Assembly: GCF_030247195.1 (NCBI RefSeq)
Contig: NC_080671.1
Coordinates: 94,871,870-94,935,869, forward strand
DNA from: Topomyia yanbarensis
Lineage: Eukaryota > Arthropoda > Insecta > Diptera > Culicidae
Reading direction: 5' to 3'
DNA: 64,000 bases
Shown: positions 32,390 through 43,750 of the stretch, one piece after another
Layout: the number at the start of each line of letters is the position of its first letter
Position numbering within the stretch: the stretch's first letter is position 1
The notes under the pieces: model-generated
Databases searched by the model: none
Told to the model about the DNA's origin: nothing
What the model saw: only the letters and a program-made list of their open reading frames with translations
Made by a program: the position numbers and the translations under genes

Positions 32390-33187
32390 GTGGAAAGAAG
32401 AGCAAAAGACGGAAGCAAAACCTCAGGCTCATCAGAAGGTGCCGTCCATGTCAAAGCAAACGAAGCGGCGACGTGTAGAGCGCTCTTTAAAAAGTCTAGA
32501 GAGGATCTAAGTTTGACGAATTTGAATGAAAGCAAGGTGAGAACCAGGCATACCCAAAAAGATGGCATTTTCTTCGAATTGAAGGAGAATCCCACGATTA
32601 ACAGCTCGACTATGCAAGTGATTATGGTCAAATCAGTGGGCGAAGAGGCAAAAGTTAAAGTCTTAAGATCGGAGAATCCCTGTCCACCAGGTTCAAGAAC
32701 CTTGAGGAGATCACAACTGAAGGCATAGTGCAATTTGGGAGAAGTGCACACGAAGATCCGGTTAAAGAAGGGGTATGGAGAAACATAGACTACGATGATC
32801 CGTCTCCGGTAGGCGCTGCTGACAAGGCGCTGGAGGTAGCAAAGTTATCTTCGAGATGACCACTGAGAACCACCCCACGAGTGAATAAACGAACGAAGAA
32901 ATTCTTCCAGTGTTTGGGCTTTGAACATATGGAAGGGGCTTGCAAAAGCCCAGATAGATCCACACTGTTCTGGAAATGCGAAGAGACGGATTATTTTGAG
33001 AGAGACTGCACGCAGAGACCGAAGTGCGTGCTTTGCACTCCAGAGGACGGTGCAGTCTACGACAGAAACTATGTGTGACGTCGCTTTGATTACAGAGTCG
33101 TATCAAGTTTCACAAGACAACGGTAACTATGTGGCGGATAGAACGGGGATGGTCGCGATACAAGTTATGGCTAGATTCCCCATTTAA
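32390..33187 (+). pseudogene. Retrotransposon C gag-like remnant with CCHC knuckles
   Basis: The first frame (32390-32728) is a basic, charged region followed by KDGIFFELKENPTINSSTMQVIMVKSVGEEAKVKVL, the segment that precedes the knuckles in R1-type gag. The knuckle frame (32881-33078) reads FFQCLGFEHMEGACKSP, TLFWKCEETDYFERDCTQ and KCVLCTPEDG: three CCHC boxes with damage (first Cys replaced by Phe or Gln context, Gly-His replaced by Asp-Tyr in the second). A stop and frame change separates the two parts. Confidence 0.75.
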
Positions 33188-33254
33188 AAAGGGGTAGAAC
33201 GTTCATTTGAAGGCTTCGTGATCGTCGAAACCAGCGACGTCTTCGTGTTATGCA

Positions 33255-33620
33255 GGCAGTTTGTTTAACCGCCATGAACAACTTTATAGAAGACCCTTTT
33301 AATATGAAAAATAATCGTTTGAAGTTATATTAGAAAAACGGTTTTTAAGAGTTCTATCGCAAGTAACCCTCCATATATCGCTACCCTTGCTATATAGAGC
33401 TTTAGTATCTTCAGCAAAGTTCTTCACAACAACATTTTCTAGAACTTTGCCGAAGACCACAAGCTTCTAGCTAAATTATTTGGGGAAAGAAATTTTCTAT
33501 CTCATTTTTAGGCGCATTAATCACGTTACTCATTACATCAAATGATGCGACTATTTATATTCAGAAACTTCTTCGAAGAGGTCTAATCTCCAAATCCAAT
33601 ATTCAGGAGTTATTGAATTT
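33255..33620. repeat. Dispersed repeat inserted in the endonuclease of element C
   Basis: EN coding sequence (a FVIVETSDVFVLCRQF-like strand) is lost at about 33260 and returns near 33680 as a GDLNAKAVE-like box. The AT-rich sequence between contains CTTCAGCAAAGTTCTTCACA, ACAACATTTTCTAGAACTTT and GCCGAAGACC, phrases that look like a high-copy repeat. I could not define its ends or superfamily. Confidence 0.5.
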
Positions 33621-33679
33621 TGATCGTGGAAACGGCACTGAAACACTGTACAGTGGAGCAGTTCAGTCTAATGCTGGAG

Positions 33680-34150
33680 TAGTTAACCGAGCAGTTGATC
33701 GGTCGAAAGCTGTGAGTTATTGGTGGTGACCTCAATGCCAAAGCTGTGGAATGCAGTAGATCAGTAGAATAACCAACACAAAAGATACGTACGATTGTAA
33801 AATGAAAGTCCCTTTAGCACATTTCGGAGAGACGGGAAGAAGTCTATCATCGACGTCACGTTCAGCAGTCCTTCACTGACGACGACCATGGATTGGAGAG
33901 TATGAGAGATGTACACCCATAGCTACCACCAGGTTATTTGCTACCGTATCGTCCAACGGAACTCTGCGGCAACAGAAGCAAGGATGAGCGGAGAGCAAAA
34001 GTCGGACACGAAAACCTTGAACAAAGGCCTCTTTGTGGAGGCACATCGGCCAGACAACAGGACTGAGAACGTCGACGTGATCGATCTAACAAGAAGGATT
34101 GTGCCGGCTTGTAATGCCACAATGCCGCGAAAACTGGAGCCATGCAATAA
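33680..34150 (+). pseudogene. Retrotransposon C endonuclease C-terminal part
   Basis: The remnant reads a GGDLNAKAVEC segment (GDFNAHH box), a SIIDVTF-like strand near 33845, and at 33909 YTHSYHQVICYRIV, equivalent to the terminal HSDHQAI box with Asp replaced by Tyr, so the catalytic His-Asp pair is broken. It is followed by the R1-type linker VIDLTRRIVPACNATMPRK and CNKRPLVERDAQS, a shifted form of the WWNETLS motif. Confidence 0.72.
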
Positions 34151-34179
34151 ACGGCCTCTGGTGGAACGAGACGCTCAGT

Positions 34180-35440
34180 CTTAGAGCCAAGATCTGGACT
34201 CAGAGAGCAATATCGGAGCCAGATAGAGAAGAGCGGGGAGAAGCAGCGTTTCGGGAATCTGGAGCAGCTTTAAAACGGTAGATCAAGCATAGCAAGTCAG
34301 ATTGTCACAAGGAACTGTGCCGAGAAGTAGACGCCAATCCGTGGGGTGATGCGTACCGAGTCGTAATGGCGAAAATGAAGGGCTCGACGACGCCAGCCGA
34401 AATGGGCCCGGGTAAACTGAAGATAATCGTTGAGAGTCTCTTTCCGAAGCACGATCCAACTACCTGGCCACCGACACCGTACGGTGAATAAGAAGGAGCA
34501 AACACGGACGATCGGCAGATAACTAACGATGAGCTCGCAGAAGCATCTAAGCAGCTGAAATCAAAGTAAGCCCCCGTTCCCGATGGAATACCGAACGCTG
34601 CGCTGAAAGCAGCGATCCTGGCATATCCGGACATGTTCAGGATGGTGATGCAGAAGTGTCTAGATGAAGGCAACTTCCCCGAAATATGGAAGGTACAGAA
34701 GCTGGTGTTGCTGTCAAAGCCAAGGAAGCCACCGGGTGACCTGGCTTTCTGTTTGCTGGACACACTCGGAAACTCCTGGAAAGAATCATTCTTAACAGGC
34801 TGACGAAATGCATGGAGGGATTTCGCAAAGGAGTATCAACAGCGGAGGCAATTCGGACAATGCTCGAAAGCACAGAGAAAGCATCCAAAGAGAAGCTAAG
34901 AGGAGATCGATACTGAGTTGTGTGTCACTAACGGTGATGGGTGGGACACTGGAAGAAGTGAAGGTGTCTGTGACGCAGACAATAGACGCGATCGAGAGCT
35001 GGATGAATGGGGTCGAGCTGCAAACAGCTCACCACAAGATGGGTGTGTTGTTGGTCAGCGATTGCAAAGCGGTTCAACGGATGCATATCGAGGACGGAGG
35101 GCACGTTATTGCATCAAAGAGTGCACTTAAGCAATTGTGAGTGCTAATCGACGACCGGTTGAGCTTTAACAACTACGTTGACTACGCCTGCGAAAAGTCG
35201 GCGAAGAAGAGTCGACTACGCCTACGAAAAGTCGGTCTGACAAGCAGTACGAGACGCCTGTTATCTAGTGTTTCATCAACGATACTGCGATATGGAGTTA
35301 CTACCTGGGGTGTTGCGCTGATAACCACACTGAACCGCGGAAAGCTTAACAGGACGTTTCAGATAATAGGCGCACGAGTCGCGAGTGCGTACAAAATAAT
35401 ATCGTTGGAAGCAGTATGCGTTATCCCCATCTGAATCACC
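34180..35440 (+). pseudogene. Retrotransposon C reverse transcriptase with deleted palm
   Basis: Fingers motifs are clear: VPDGIPNAALKAAILAYPDMFRMVMQKCLDEGNFPEIWK, LVLLSKPRKPPGD and CLLDTLG. At about 34900 the reading jumps straight to LTVMGGTLEEVKVSVTQTIDAIESWMNGVELQ.AHHKMGVLLVS, which normally follows the FADD active site. Motifs A, B and C are therefore absent. The thumb continues with IDDRLSFNNYVDYACEKSAKK, RLLSSVSSTILRYG and LNRTFQI. Stops at 34490 (GE*) and 34570 and several shifts confirm decay. Confidence 0.8.
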
Positions 35441-35901
35441 CTGGCGGTGGATATCGATTGCTACAATTGAAGAAACACCAGAAACGTGAGAAAGATTGTG
35501 ACAATCGACAATTCTATGGCGAGGTGGCAGCAAGAATGGGACAAACAGAAAAAGGAAGGACCTATCGGCTTATCCAAAACCTGCCGCCGTGGGCCAATAG
35601 AAAGCACAGAGAGGTGAACTCCCACCTGACACAAATCCAGTCTGGCCATGGCTGCTGCAGGAAGTATCTTCGTCGTTTCGGGCACGCAACGTCACTGTTG
35701 TGCCCAGAGTACGAGAACGTCGAGGAGACATCGGAGCAAGTGGTTTTCGCATGTCCGAGGTTCGAAGCGACACGCAGAGAGACGCTTGAAACGGGAGGGC
35801 CGGACATCAACCCGAATAATGCCGTCTATAGAATGAAAAGTGGCGTAAATACGTGGAACGAGGTCAGCAGAGTGATAACGCAGATCATGGCCGCCTTATA
35901 G
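35416..35901 (+). pseudogene. Retrotransposon C C-terminal Cys/His domain
   Basis: An open frame ends REVNSHLTQIQSGHGCCRKYLRRFGHATSLLCPEYENVEETSEQVVFACPRFEATRRE, the conserved R1-type tail: LTQ.LSGHG.F..YL..F......CP.C...ET.EHV.F.CPRF, in which the Cys-X2-Cys-His-Cys set probably binds zinc. One Cys (CPEC to CPEY) and the His (EHV to EQV) are lost here. It stops at 35899, which marks the start of the 3' UTR. Confidence 0.8.
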
Positions 35902-36720
35902 CGGAAATAGCGCAGTGAACAGCGAGAAACGGGTTTGGGAGAGCAACCACTGCCGGGAAACTCTCCACCAGAGTAGGCTGGATCAACCGCCGGGGACTAG
36001 TCGAGAAGACTGTGACTGAGCGCTGGGTATTGGCTGTCGAGACGGTAGCGAGCCGGACGCTACGCTTCACTCGGAATCACTGGACCGACCACAGCACCCT
36101 ACCGGTTGGCCCGATAGAAATGTAGCGAACAGTAAAGAAGAATCGGTATCGGGAGAGATTCTTTCGCCGGGGAACTCTCCGTCGGCGTAAGAGAGATCCA
36201 CCGCCAGTGACTAGACTGAGTAGACCACTACGAGACAGGTGGTACCAGATGCGGATCGTCGGGGCACCAGCGAACTGGAAGCCTTGCTTTACCGGAACCG
36301 CCAGACCGATCTCGGCACCTGGCTAGTAGGCTCGTTTAGGAAGAACTTCTCAGGCCCCGGAATTCTCCGTCGGAGTCCATCGTCGGGGACTAGACCGAGT
36401 AGTTCACTAACAGGTCGGGATCTGAATGGCTCAACGGGAAAGTGGTGCTGAATGGCACTGGGCAGGAAGCTAAAAAGCTTCAAGGAGTTACGGTGCTGAA
36501 TGGCACTGGGCAGGGAGCCGAAGGGCTCGGTAAATTAGACAATATGGAGTTTGCCGCTCAGATTGTCCTCGTAGGGGAAGAGCACTTTTTCTCAACCCAC
36601 AGCTAGCTATCGTACTGCCATACAGAAATAGCTAGAAATATGTAGATGGTCGAAAACAGGTGGTGTGTCGAAGAGTGGTGCTCTAACCCTAATGAAGGAA
36701 CTAACTAAGATATAATTAGA
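35902..36720 (+). ncRNA. Structured 3' UTR of retrotransposon C with hairpin modules
   Basis: A GC-rich non-coding tail contains CCGGGGACTAGTCGAG-type phrases three times (about 35990, 36205, 36385) and two tandem copies of a 50-bp unit (36441-36490 and 36491-36540). Each unit holds two stem-loops: GTGC-TGAATG-GCAC, and then GAAGCT-AAAA-AGCTTC in copy 1 versus GAGCC-GAAG-GGCTC in copy 2. The stem changes between copies are compensatory at two pairs. Related hairpins occur in the 3' UTR of D. A role in RT recognition is inference. Confidence 0.65.
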
Positions 36721-36869
36721 CAAGAGAGGGTGTAATGCACGTGAAAAAAAATCTTTCCCCGAATAATGCCGTAAGGTAGTGCCGGAGAGGAATCAGCTTC
36801 GGCGGCAATCGGTGTTATCTTAGCGGATCGGGTGGCTGCCCAAACCTGTTCTATGAGTGGGGTTCTGAA

Positions 36870-37640
36870 CATGTTTTCTGTTCTTAAAAAATACACATAC
36901 ATATTCCGACCTCGACGGACTGAGTCGAATGGTATAAGCCACTCGATCTTTCTAACCTCGGTTGAAAAGTCGCCTTTGGAGTGATTGCATGGCCTTTTTT
37001 GAATGAGAAAAGGTTCTAGGAATTCGATGTATGATCGCACTCTTCAACTCCGGAACCAGAATTCCGATTTAAATGAAAGTCAAGAGAATTTAGTGAGGAT
37101 ACTACCTACCTTTCATTTGAGACCAAGTTTGTGAGTCAAGTCAGTCATTCCAGAGAAAGAGATGAGTATTCAAATCGGGGCTTTTGTCATTTCCTTGAAG
37201 CTTCCGGTTCAACCGTTCCAGCCAACTGGTTGAGAGTGTTTAATTCGGCTATATTGAGTCATAATCACAAATCTCAACAATTGATGAAATATTTCAATAA
37301 TTTTTGCGTCATGTGCATAGCAAGGTAACTCCGTTTATACGGAAATTTGATGCGTGACAGCACTCTTCAACCCGTAACTCCGGAACCAGAACTCCGATTT
37401 GAATAAATAGCAGTCCATGACGATATTAGCTTTCGTTTGAGTTTAGCTTTGTTCAAATCGGTTCTGTCATCTCTGAGAAAAGTGAGTGACATTGTTTGAC
37501 ACAAACATACTCACACACATACACACATGCACACACAGATATTTTCCGAGTTCGACGAACTAAGTCGAATGTTATATGAGACTCGGGTCCGCGGGTTTCG
37601 GTTAAGAAGTTTGTCTTTAAAGTGATTCCATGACCTTTCT
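36870..37640 (+). repeat. 3' tails of small retroelements (RTE/SINE-type), two to three copies
   Basis: Two copies of a characteristic tail are present: 36880-37010 (ATTCCGACCTCGACGGACTG, then AGTCGAATGG...GAGTGATTGCATGGCC...GAGAAAAGG) and 37525-37640 (TTCCGAGTTCGACGAACTAA, then GTCGAATG...GTGATTCCATGACC). Each is preceded by CACA-rich sequence, and the segments CTCTTCAAC(CCGTA)ACTCCGGAACCAGA, then (A)TCCGATTTRAAT, repeat at 37045 and 37370. Such tails are high-copy in mosquito genomes, where I associate them with RTE-type LINEs and their SINEs. A further copy is at 44430-44530. Confidence 0.65.
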
Positions 37641-37644
37641 TTAT

Positions 37645-39770
37645 GTGTGAAAGTCGAACCCGTCAGTTGAATTTACAATTTTTTCGACGTTTGTTATATA
37701 ACATAGCCTCGATAATTGATAAGTCGTAGTTTCCGGATGTTTAAGGTTACCAGAACTCGTGCCTTGACACTAACCATATTCCGCCCGTGTAGATAATTTG
37801 TACGATAATGTTTTGACATAGTATGTATACCAATGCATATACTGGTATACACTGGTCATAAGAACGTGGCCATAGGACTGAGTAAACATAATACAAGAAC
37901 AAATAATCATCAACACGAAGCCGACATCCATACTCGTTCTGTCGAGTTGCACGCAACTAAACACAGTCGACACGTTATGTGTCAAAGTGATTGATGAAAA
38001 ACCGTTACTATAAAACAGTTTCCTAGTAGCGCTTGTATACCCTAAGTCGCCGATCCACCTGACAAAAAGTAATCCTACGTATGTCAGCCATCGCACGAGG
38101 CAAGGCAAAAACAATTTTTTTCTAGTTGAAGATGAGCAAAAAAGATGAATCAAAGAATGTGTCACGAAAACCGAAAGGCAGGAGAAGATACACAATTCAT
38201 CACCCCGATGGACAAAGAACCTGACGGCACGGTATGTAAGGAATTTCCCATCCTCACTACCCTCGCTGTCCCTGCTACAATCACCAATGGACGGATCGCC
38301 GTCGGAATCGCGCGGAAGCAAAAACATTCACCTATTATTCTATTAACCTTCGAATATCCTATATCTAGGATATGCACAGAGAAGATAAACGTGGAACTTG
38401 GCGTAGCTTTTCCTTTCTCTGTCCACAGTCTTCCAGCCGACTTGTCATCCGTGAAAAGGAAACCGGCGTCATTCCGGAGGACAAGTGGTCTGGGGGTGCG
38501 GAACCACTTTCCCTGTACCGCGGTCGGTACAGCTAATGGATGGGGAAAAGGAGCAACAGAAACCACCGGTTTTTCTCGCCATGGATGGTTCGCGTCAAAA
38601 ATATGAGCCTGGTGCTGCCGCGACGACAGCGAAAAAATTCCCATGTGGATTTATTGGATATTATCTTATCGAGGCCAGCTTGATGGCGACGCGACGCGAC
38701 GGTTGCTGGCTGGTCTCGACACGGAGCTTTTACTGGCGTTAGGGAGGTGCGGATTGTTTGAGTGGCAATTCGCTTTGTTCGAGTGGTGTTTGAGGTATGG
38801 TTTTGTTGGAAAAGCAACGAATTATAGAACGGCATTCAACAGAAAATTCTGTTAAAGAGTATTTACTTTCTTTTTAACAGCTGTCCGAGTTGCATAACTG
38901 AATTTGTTCTCTGAGCTAATGGAAACAGGAGTTAAACTGAAATATTTTCGTTTTGAGAAAATGATGTGCAACCCTACGGTAATTTCAGCAGCTTTGTCGT
39001 AATCCATTCATAAGCACATGACCACATAGTTGGGATCAAGCTGAATCAATTAGCAACGTTGTGCAAGAGAGCATTTAATTGAATTAAATTAATATGAAAA
39101 AAACGATTAGCCGGTCTTATTATGCTTTGGTTAATCGCAATCTATATTTTTTGAATGTTTATGATTGATTGAATTATTCACTCATATATTCGGGCAACTT
39201 TCACATCTAGACGAATCAAGGAAACAAGAAGACCCCTAGTCCCTAGAAAGATAACAGACCCCCCTAGAGCGCACATTAAAAGCGCTTACGCGAAATCTGA
39301 TCGTTCCATTTCAATCCATAAATAATCCAATTTCGTATATAAATATGATAAACGAATGGAAAAATATACATGTATTTTCAATTAATCATGGGATTCGCGG
39401 GCCCGGGCTGTGCTAGGCTACTGCATGCACTCGGGCCAGAAATACACAAAATGACAACAACAAAAAATCTCAACTTGAGCATACTGAGACCGCACTTAGT
39501 TTATCGTGAAGTATGTAGAAGGGAAATGATGAAAAATGGCATTTTCAGTTTGTCTCCAGCAGATAAGGATTAGTTATAATGAGTTTTTAAAGTGGCTATT
39601 TATAGAGGCTAGTTGAGAGCTGAACCGGATGGTGTAGAGCTAGATTGTTTATACAAGGTCACGTTTGGATGTTATGCACTTAGTAGGGTTGTTTAAGGGG
39701 GTGTCCTCATCAGTGGCTCATAAAAAACGAAATTGTACATCAACTGTTAGAAAATCATTCAATATCGGTG
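37645..39770. other. Unassigned DNA with an overlapping two-strand open region
   Basis: No gene is supported. At 38145-38644 both strands are open for about 480 bp (153 codons plus, 160 codons minus) in a GC-richer island. Neither product shows a domain, and neither end has a convincing splice or start context, so I do not call a CDS. The rest, including 38860-39770, is AT-rich without recognisable structure. Confidence 0.4.
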
Positions 39771-39835
39771 TTAACCTTTCGGTAGACGCGCTAGTACACA
39801 AAGTGCGCGCCACTCAGAAAAACAAGCAAAAGCGT
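39771..39835. mobile_element. TTAA-flanked MITE relative, one end only
   Basis: TTAA is followed by CCTTTCGGTAGACGCGCTAG, then TACACAAAGTGCGCGCCACTCAG, a diverged form of the 26107 element's left half. The right end is missing or has decayed beyond recognition. Confidence 0.45.
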
Positions 39836-40069
39836 CTGTGACAAACTGTTTTAAATTCGCTTTGTAGGCGAAACCCAGTCCTGTGGGATTCCATGAAAAA
39901 CCAGCCAATTGCAAAATATGAGCATCGTCGATTAAAACGAAACTTTACAGTTGTGTTCGGTTTACGAATCTCCTTGATTTTCGCTGCCAATTGCAATATT
40001 TTGAAATAAGAGCAATTTTTCAAAAGGTCGTAGACGCTTCTACGTGCATTGATTTTATTTTGTTTTTTT

Positions 40070-40140
40070 TTCTATTAGGCCATTGCAAATCTTTTTTAAA
40101 AATTATGTCACCCCCCCTTCAAAATCGCTGAATAAAATCA
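40070..40140 (+). repeat. Dispersed repeat, copy 1 (inverse copy at 45345-45425)
   Basis: TAGGCCATTGCAAATCTTTT, then TTAAAAATTATGTC and a poly-C run; the inverted copy near 45400 reads GACATAATTTTTAAAAAAGA, then TTTGTAATGGCCTA beside a longer poly-C run. Both are non-coding; the family is not named. Confidence 0.65.
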
Positions 40141-41020
40141 GGGGGCAAATAATTTTTTAAAATAACCAAAATTCAAAAAATTGTCACGTTTTATAGAGCA
40201 ACAATAGCTTCCATAGAGTTTTGCTTTTCGTAACTCAAAACTATTATGGTAGTTTTAGAAATTACCATCCCATGATAATTTTTATTTTGACCATTCTCGG
40301 GTAAATGTGAATTTTAAATGAGATCATCGATCCAGTCCAACATCAAATGAAACGTTTGCTGGTCGCGGAAGGAAGGACCCATCTGTGTATTATTAAACAA
40401 AAATCTCATGGAAAGGCTAATACAGACCGACTTCTGAATCGATTCCATTTTAAACGCAACAGTCGATAGAGACACAATCGATCGTTGCATTCGAAAATAA
40501 TTTCGATAAGGAAACAATCTGAGTTCAAATCAGACTCCTGGTGATTTATATGTGGTTCAATATTCAATATACATGAGCTTTACCGAAAAGTTTTTGACAA
40601 TTCAATATTAATTCTTCAAAAGGGCTAATGAGATTTTTGTAAACAAACTTATTTCGCTCATTATCTCGCTACCGAGTTGAATTTCATGAAAAATACACAT
40701 GAATCAACATCTTTACCCTTGGTAGAATCAATTTCAAATGTTTTCTGTGCCAAAATGATAACAAATTAAGAGAAATCAGCAAAACAAAACCTTGTTTACA
40801 AATCTTATTCGCCCTATTCAAAAGTTGATACGGAATTAAAGATTTCATATGGGATCGTAGTGTTCATACCGTATTTCCGCAGCCATATGTGCGATTCTTA
40901 TGAACTTGATCAGATCAAAATCTGCTACCAAACCTTCAATTTAAGGCTTAGCTTGTGAAAATAGAATAAGTCGTTTTCCAAGAAGCCGAAGAGACATTAA
41001 TTCTGAAATATTCCAAGAAC
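40141..41020. other. Unassigned AT-rich DNA
   Basis: No gene or element is recognised. Two loosely similar segments mention ACAAACTTATTTCGCTCATT and ACAAATCTTATTCGCCCTAT (near 40640 and 40798), suggesting an internal direct duplication of roughly 155 bp. Confidence 0.4.
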
Positions 41021-41027
41021 CAGAAAC

Positions 41028-41683
41028 ATGCGAAATTTTCGAGATAGACGCTGGAATCAAAAAAACTTTGTCTGGCCATCAGCGATCAAGAATGCTCTAG
41101 CAAAGCTAAATATAGATCTTACAAATAATGGTATCATCGGCACTTACCGCAGAAAGAACCGGGAATCCATTATCGATGTCAATTTTTGTAGCCTTGGAGT
41201 AACCGGAAAGATGGACTGAAAAGTGTGCGAGGATATATCCACAGCGACCACCGAGCGATCTGGTACAGCATTGATAACAGGACTATGAACTACACATGAA
41301 TATGAACATGTGGGAAATATATAAACGAGTGAAGATGGAAAACAGCGATTTTTCACAGGAACGTGTCCGTCGAAGAACTTGAATTTGAGGGTATCCTCTT
41401 CAACCTAAATGCGAACGAGTTCACGGCACTACTAACAAGGGCGTGTAATGCGACCATACCAAGGGATGGGAAACCGAGAAACGGTCGCCGGGTGCAATAC
41501 GACGATTATCGATCTACGTATAAGTTGCCTCCGAGCTTGGAGAAGAAGTCGGAGATCACTTCGGTTTCTCATCTCGTTCAGTTCAGAAGCAAGAAATCGC
41601 TCCGCTGCAATAGCAGGGCAAATAATCAAATTTACCCGCGCGACGCTTGGTCTATTTGCAAAGGCAAAAATTGATTCCTTCTG
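41028..41683 (+). pseudogene. Retrotransposon D endonuclease fragment and linker
   Basis: A first frame ends NRESIIDVNFCSLGVTGKMD (strand before the terminal EN box), followed after a frame change by ICHSDH-like HSDHRAIWY near 41240. Then 41363-41480 reads a linker LNANEFTALLTRACNATIPRDGKPRNGR, and the alternate frame from 41448 gives DLRISCLRAWRR (R1-type WWNETI..LRASCLRARRR). The sequence is cut near 41683 by the E insertion. Confidence 0.7.
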
Positions 41684-42855
41684 CCTAGTGTGTGAAACGT
41701 GAACAAACAATGAGTGACAATGCAAAGCAAAAGTATATCACGATGCAGGCAAACTGTGTTGCTGTTGACTACACGAAATATCCGGTAATACCATCAATTC
41801 ATGAAGGGGAGCAAATGTTGAAGGTGAACTTGAAGTTCAACGTAGCTTGCTGTACTTTATGCGGTGCAATTCCACCATTTACGTCATGCGGTACTGAATA
41901 TGTTAAAAACATTAGTCAAGCAGAATCATTCGCTTCCCAGAACAACATGAAACACGTCATCGAATGTAATGACATTTTATACAGTATCCCAACGTATATA
42001 GATGTTGAGAGTATTGAAATAAAGATACATGACCTTTCACCACGTACTAGTTCCTTCGCTATCAAACAAATCCTGTCAAAATACGGAGAGGTGAATAGTG
42101 TTAAGGAAGAGACTTGGAGGAACTTCTTCCCAACACTCCGCAACGGCGTTCGTGTGGTGAGAATGCGTCCGACAAAACCTATTCCCTCTTACTTGACTTT
42201 CACATGCAAATCATCTCATGGTGTTGAATATTCTCAACGAATACTAGTCACGCACCCAGGACAGATTCCTAACTGTCAATATTGTGATCATCCGCTACAC
42301 CACAGGAAACCTTGCGCAGAGAATGCTAAAGAAATTCCACCTGATACGACCAAAGCCGGTATACAATCATCGTATGTTAAACCACAACCAATTGGTAAAC
42401 CAACGACTGCAGACCGGGCATTCACAAGCACCAGCTAAACAACGATCGGCCCCAGTACCCCTTAAACCAACTACCATTACCAACATCGAAGTAACAACGA
42501 TTACAGCAAATGTTTCCAAACCAACAACCAACACCACCAATAAGGAATCTAATACCGATGAAGAAGGATTTACAATAGCGACCCGTAAGCACAAACAACA
42601 AATAAGAACATCCGACGATGAACAAGATGAATGCAGTACCGATGATGACATGGACGTAAACGAAAACGCGAGAGAAGACGGACCAAATGACCCCCAAGGT
42701 GCGCTCCACGGCTCAGTTGTGCTAACGCATTGAGCCGTGTCAAATATATTTAAAATTAAAACAGAAGTCAGAAAGCTCAAGAGAAGTGAGCTGTAAGAAC
42801 CGCTCTCAACAAAGCAGTCAAGCTGTACAAGAAAGCCTTGCCACAAAGCCAACGC
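41684..42855 (+). mobile_element. Gag-only insertion E within element D
   Basis: Coding continuity of D is lost at about 41683 and recovered at about 42860. TTCCTT occurs at both junctions (41679-41684 region, and 42858-42865 as TTTCCTTA), a possible 6-bp duplication. The insert carries a single gag-like ORF and no endonuclease, RT or RNase H before D resumes. This could be a gag-only (HAL1-like) element or a copy whose ORF2 was deleted. The exact 3' end, with only short A-rich runs near 42745-42765, is unclear. Confidence 0.55.
41692..42733 (+). pseudogene. Gag-like ORF of insertion E with one CCHC knuckle and one frameshift
   Basis: The first frame (248 codons, ATG after a short GTGTGAAACGTGAACAAACA leader) has a mixed region, then the segment LSPRTSSFAIKQILSKYGEVNSVKEETWRN (an RRM-like strand-helix unit), FPTLRNGVRVVRMRPTKPIPSYL, and a knuckle CQYCDHPLHHRKPC at about residues 195-208 (C-X2-C-X4-H-X4-C). 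After a frameshift near 42425 a Thr/Pro/Asn-rich and then acidic tail (SDDEQDECSTDDDMDVNE) continues to the stop at 42731. This architecture is common in ORF1 of LINEs from insects. Apart from the shift the gene is well preserved, so it is younger than D. Confidence 0.72.
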
Positions 42856-42859
42856 GAAT

Positions 42860-43750
42860 TTCCTTAGGAGAGACCTACACAGTTGGCATAACAAAGATAA
42901 AAGGCTCAGCTGCACCACCTGAAAGGTGCCCGGAAAAGATGGAGGTCACCATCGAAAGGTTTTCCCCACAACATGAATCTATTTTCACCGTACAGTGAGA
43001 AGGATGATCACAAAGATGAAGATCGATTTACCAACAAACAGCTTATCGAGATGGCGAAAGCCATAAAAGTGAAGCGATACATGAAAGCCCGGATATGTTC
43101 AAAACGATCCGACAATTGGAAGCGACAAAAGCTGATGTTGCTTCCGATGCTGGGACAACATGGAAATCTTTCAGCGTAGTCAATATATCCATTGGTAATG
43201 TTAGAGAGAAGGAGTAATCCTGAACAAGCTAACGAAGTACGCGGACCGTGAGAACGGCATCTCATGTAATTCGGCTTCCTTATAGGCAGGTCTACAGTGA
43301 AATCCATCCAAACGGTTGTGGGAGCTTTGGAGACAGCAGAGATAAGGATATCGTTTTTGCGTGGTGGTTCCCTTAGACGTGAAGAATGCTTCAATAGTAC
43401 TAGCTGGGAAACAATCGCCCATTCGCTGTACAGCATGAGTAACTCTGCAGGATATTATAGAGCTACTTTCAGTACCGAACACTGATCTACGAGACAGACA
43501 AGGGATAATCACAACTACAACTGACGTTCCTCGACTCGACGCTGTGGAACGCAGTGTACGATGGAGTATTGAAGCTGAACCTTCCCAGAGATATAACGAT
43601 TTTCGGCTTCACGGATGATGTGGTGTTCCAAGTAATCGGACAATCGCTAGAAGAGGAGATACTCGACACGGAGACGATAGCCCATCATAAAACAGAGATG
43701 GTGATGACTAGCAGCCGAAAGACAGCGCGGTCGGAAAATATATCATCGAT
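42860..43750 (+). pseudogene. Retrotransposon D reverse transcriptase fragment
   Basis: Starts in the linker (YTVGITKIKGSAAPPERCPEKMEV), continues KAIKVKR where the PDGIPN fingers motif should follow but is deleted, then a GISxNSASL region and IQTVVGALETAE. The motif A/B area is damaged, with TSWETIAHSLYSMS and VLNT(D)LRDRQGIITTTTDVPRL in shifting frames, and motif C reads FGFTDDVV (usual FADD; both Asp kept). QSLEE.ILDTETI is the post-active-site helix. The thumb is lost after 43740. Confidence 0.72.

Larger units (their letters stand above)
32095..36720 (+). mobile_element. Non-LTR retrotransposon C, R1-like, internally deleted
   Basis: Gag remnant with zinc knuckles (32390-33080), a damaged endonuclease (33200-34150) interrupted by a dispersed repeat, RT with the palm removed (34180-35440), the R1-type C-terminal Cys/His domain (35416-35900) and a GC-rich 3' UTR full of small hairpins (35901-36700). 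There is no RNase H. A second, separately decayed copy of the same family is D at 41028-44350, which shares gag-distal, linker and 3' UTR phrases. Multiple stops and shifts make C a pseudogene throughout. Confidence 0.78.
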
